A stretch of DNA of 7,951 bases, taken from positions 1 to 7,951 of the forward strand of contig JAHWKQ010000098.1 of the NCBI GenBank assembly GCA_019347785.1. The letters run 5' to 3'. Origin of the DNA: Actinomycetota bacterium. GTDB taxonomy: Bacteria > Actinomycetota > Nitriliruptoria > Euzebyales > Egibacteraceae. The notes beneath the pieces were generated by a model. It did not search any database, had not been told where the DNA came from, and was given only the letters and a program-made list of their open reading frames with translations. Shown piece by piece: positions 7,781-7,951 of the stretch. Numbering within the stretch: the first letter of the stretch is position 1; the number at the start of each line of letters is the position of its first letter. Made by a program: the position numbers and the translations under genes.

Positions 7781-7951
7781 GTGGCCGCACCGCAGAACTA
7801 CCTCGCCGTGATCAAGGTCGTCGGCATCGGCGGCGGCGGCGTCAATGCCGTGAACCGCATGATCGAGGCTGGGCTGAAGGGTGTCGAGTTCATCGCGATC
7901 AACACCGACGCGCAGGCGCTGCTCATGTCGGACGCCGACGTGAAGCTCGAC
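7781..7951 (+). CDS. ftsZ: Cell division GTPase FtsZ, N-terminal 57 residues (3'-truncated by window edge)
   Basis: Tubulin-like GTPase that polymerises into the division ring and recruits the divisome, including FtsW and FtsQ encoded upstream. Only 57 codons are present and the frame is open to the window end. The GTG start gives MAAPQNYLAVIKVVG, an N-terminus I recognise from actinobacterial FtsZ, followed by the nucleotide-binding loop G15-I-G-G-G-G-V-N-A-V and the stretch E36-F-I-A-I-N-T-D-A-Q-A-L. No deviation from the family is visible. The start is set by GAAGGAG six bases upstream. The absence of ftsA before it matches actinobacterial clusters. The GTPase signature motif GGGTGTG and the C-terminal tail lie beyond the window. 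Confidence 0.97.
   Translation, partial: MAAPQNYLAVIKVVGIGGGGVNAVNRMIEAGLKGVEFIAINTDAQALLMSDADVKLD

Overview
The window is a contiguous piece of a dcw (division and cell wall) cluster on the + strand: murF (5'-truncated by the window edge), mraY, ftsW, murG, murC, murB, ftsQ, a 212-bp regulatory gap, then the first 57 codons of ftsZ. Base composition is very high GC, GTG starts outnumber ATG starts (five to two among the seven genes whose start is visible), ftsA is absent between ftsQ and ftsZ, and the FtsZ N-terminus (MAAPQNYLAVIKVVG...) has the form found in Actinobacteria. Unlike Streptomyces or Mycobacterium, murB sits between murC and ftsQ and murD is missing between mraY and ftsW. This suggests a deeper-branching actinobacterial lineage (Nitriliruptoria, Euzebyales or Acidimicrobiia-like). 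That placement is inference and needs a tree.

Layout: positions 1-7568 are essentially solid coding sequence. Every gene junction from murF/mraY to murB/ftsQ is an ATGA or GTGA stop-start overlap (murB/ftsQ may overlap slightly more), so the seven genes look like one translationally coupled operon. Positions 7569-7780 are the only non-coding stretch. It holds a possible two-tier hairpin, a good sigma-70-type promoter candidate (TTGACC-N17-TACCTT), two copies of the palindrome GACCGGTC, a second TTGACA hexamer followed by an imperfect inverted repeat centred near 7701, and a strong Shine-Dalgarno for ftsZ.

How the genes work together: MurB and MurC act in the cytoplasm on UDP-MurNAc (formation, then L-Ala addition). 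MurF adds D-Ala-D-Ala to finish the pentapeptide. MraY moves the product to undecaprenyl phosphate (lipid I) and MurG adds GlcNAc (lipid II). FtsW polymerises lipid II at the septum, FtsQ belongs to the divisome and FtsZ forms the ring. MurD and MurE, needed between MurC and MurF, are not visible here: murE would normally lie just upstream, whereas murD's usual slot is closed.

I see no mobile element, CRISPR array, RNA gene or novel system. This is conserved housekeeping DNA. The points worth a second look are the missing murD, the unbroken series of overlapping junctions, a few substitutions in otherwise conserved motifs (FtsW, MurC, MurF), and the ftsZ promoter region with its inverted repeat.
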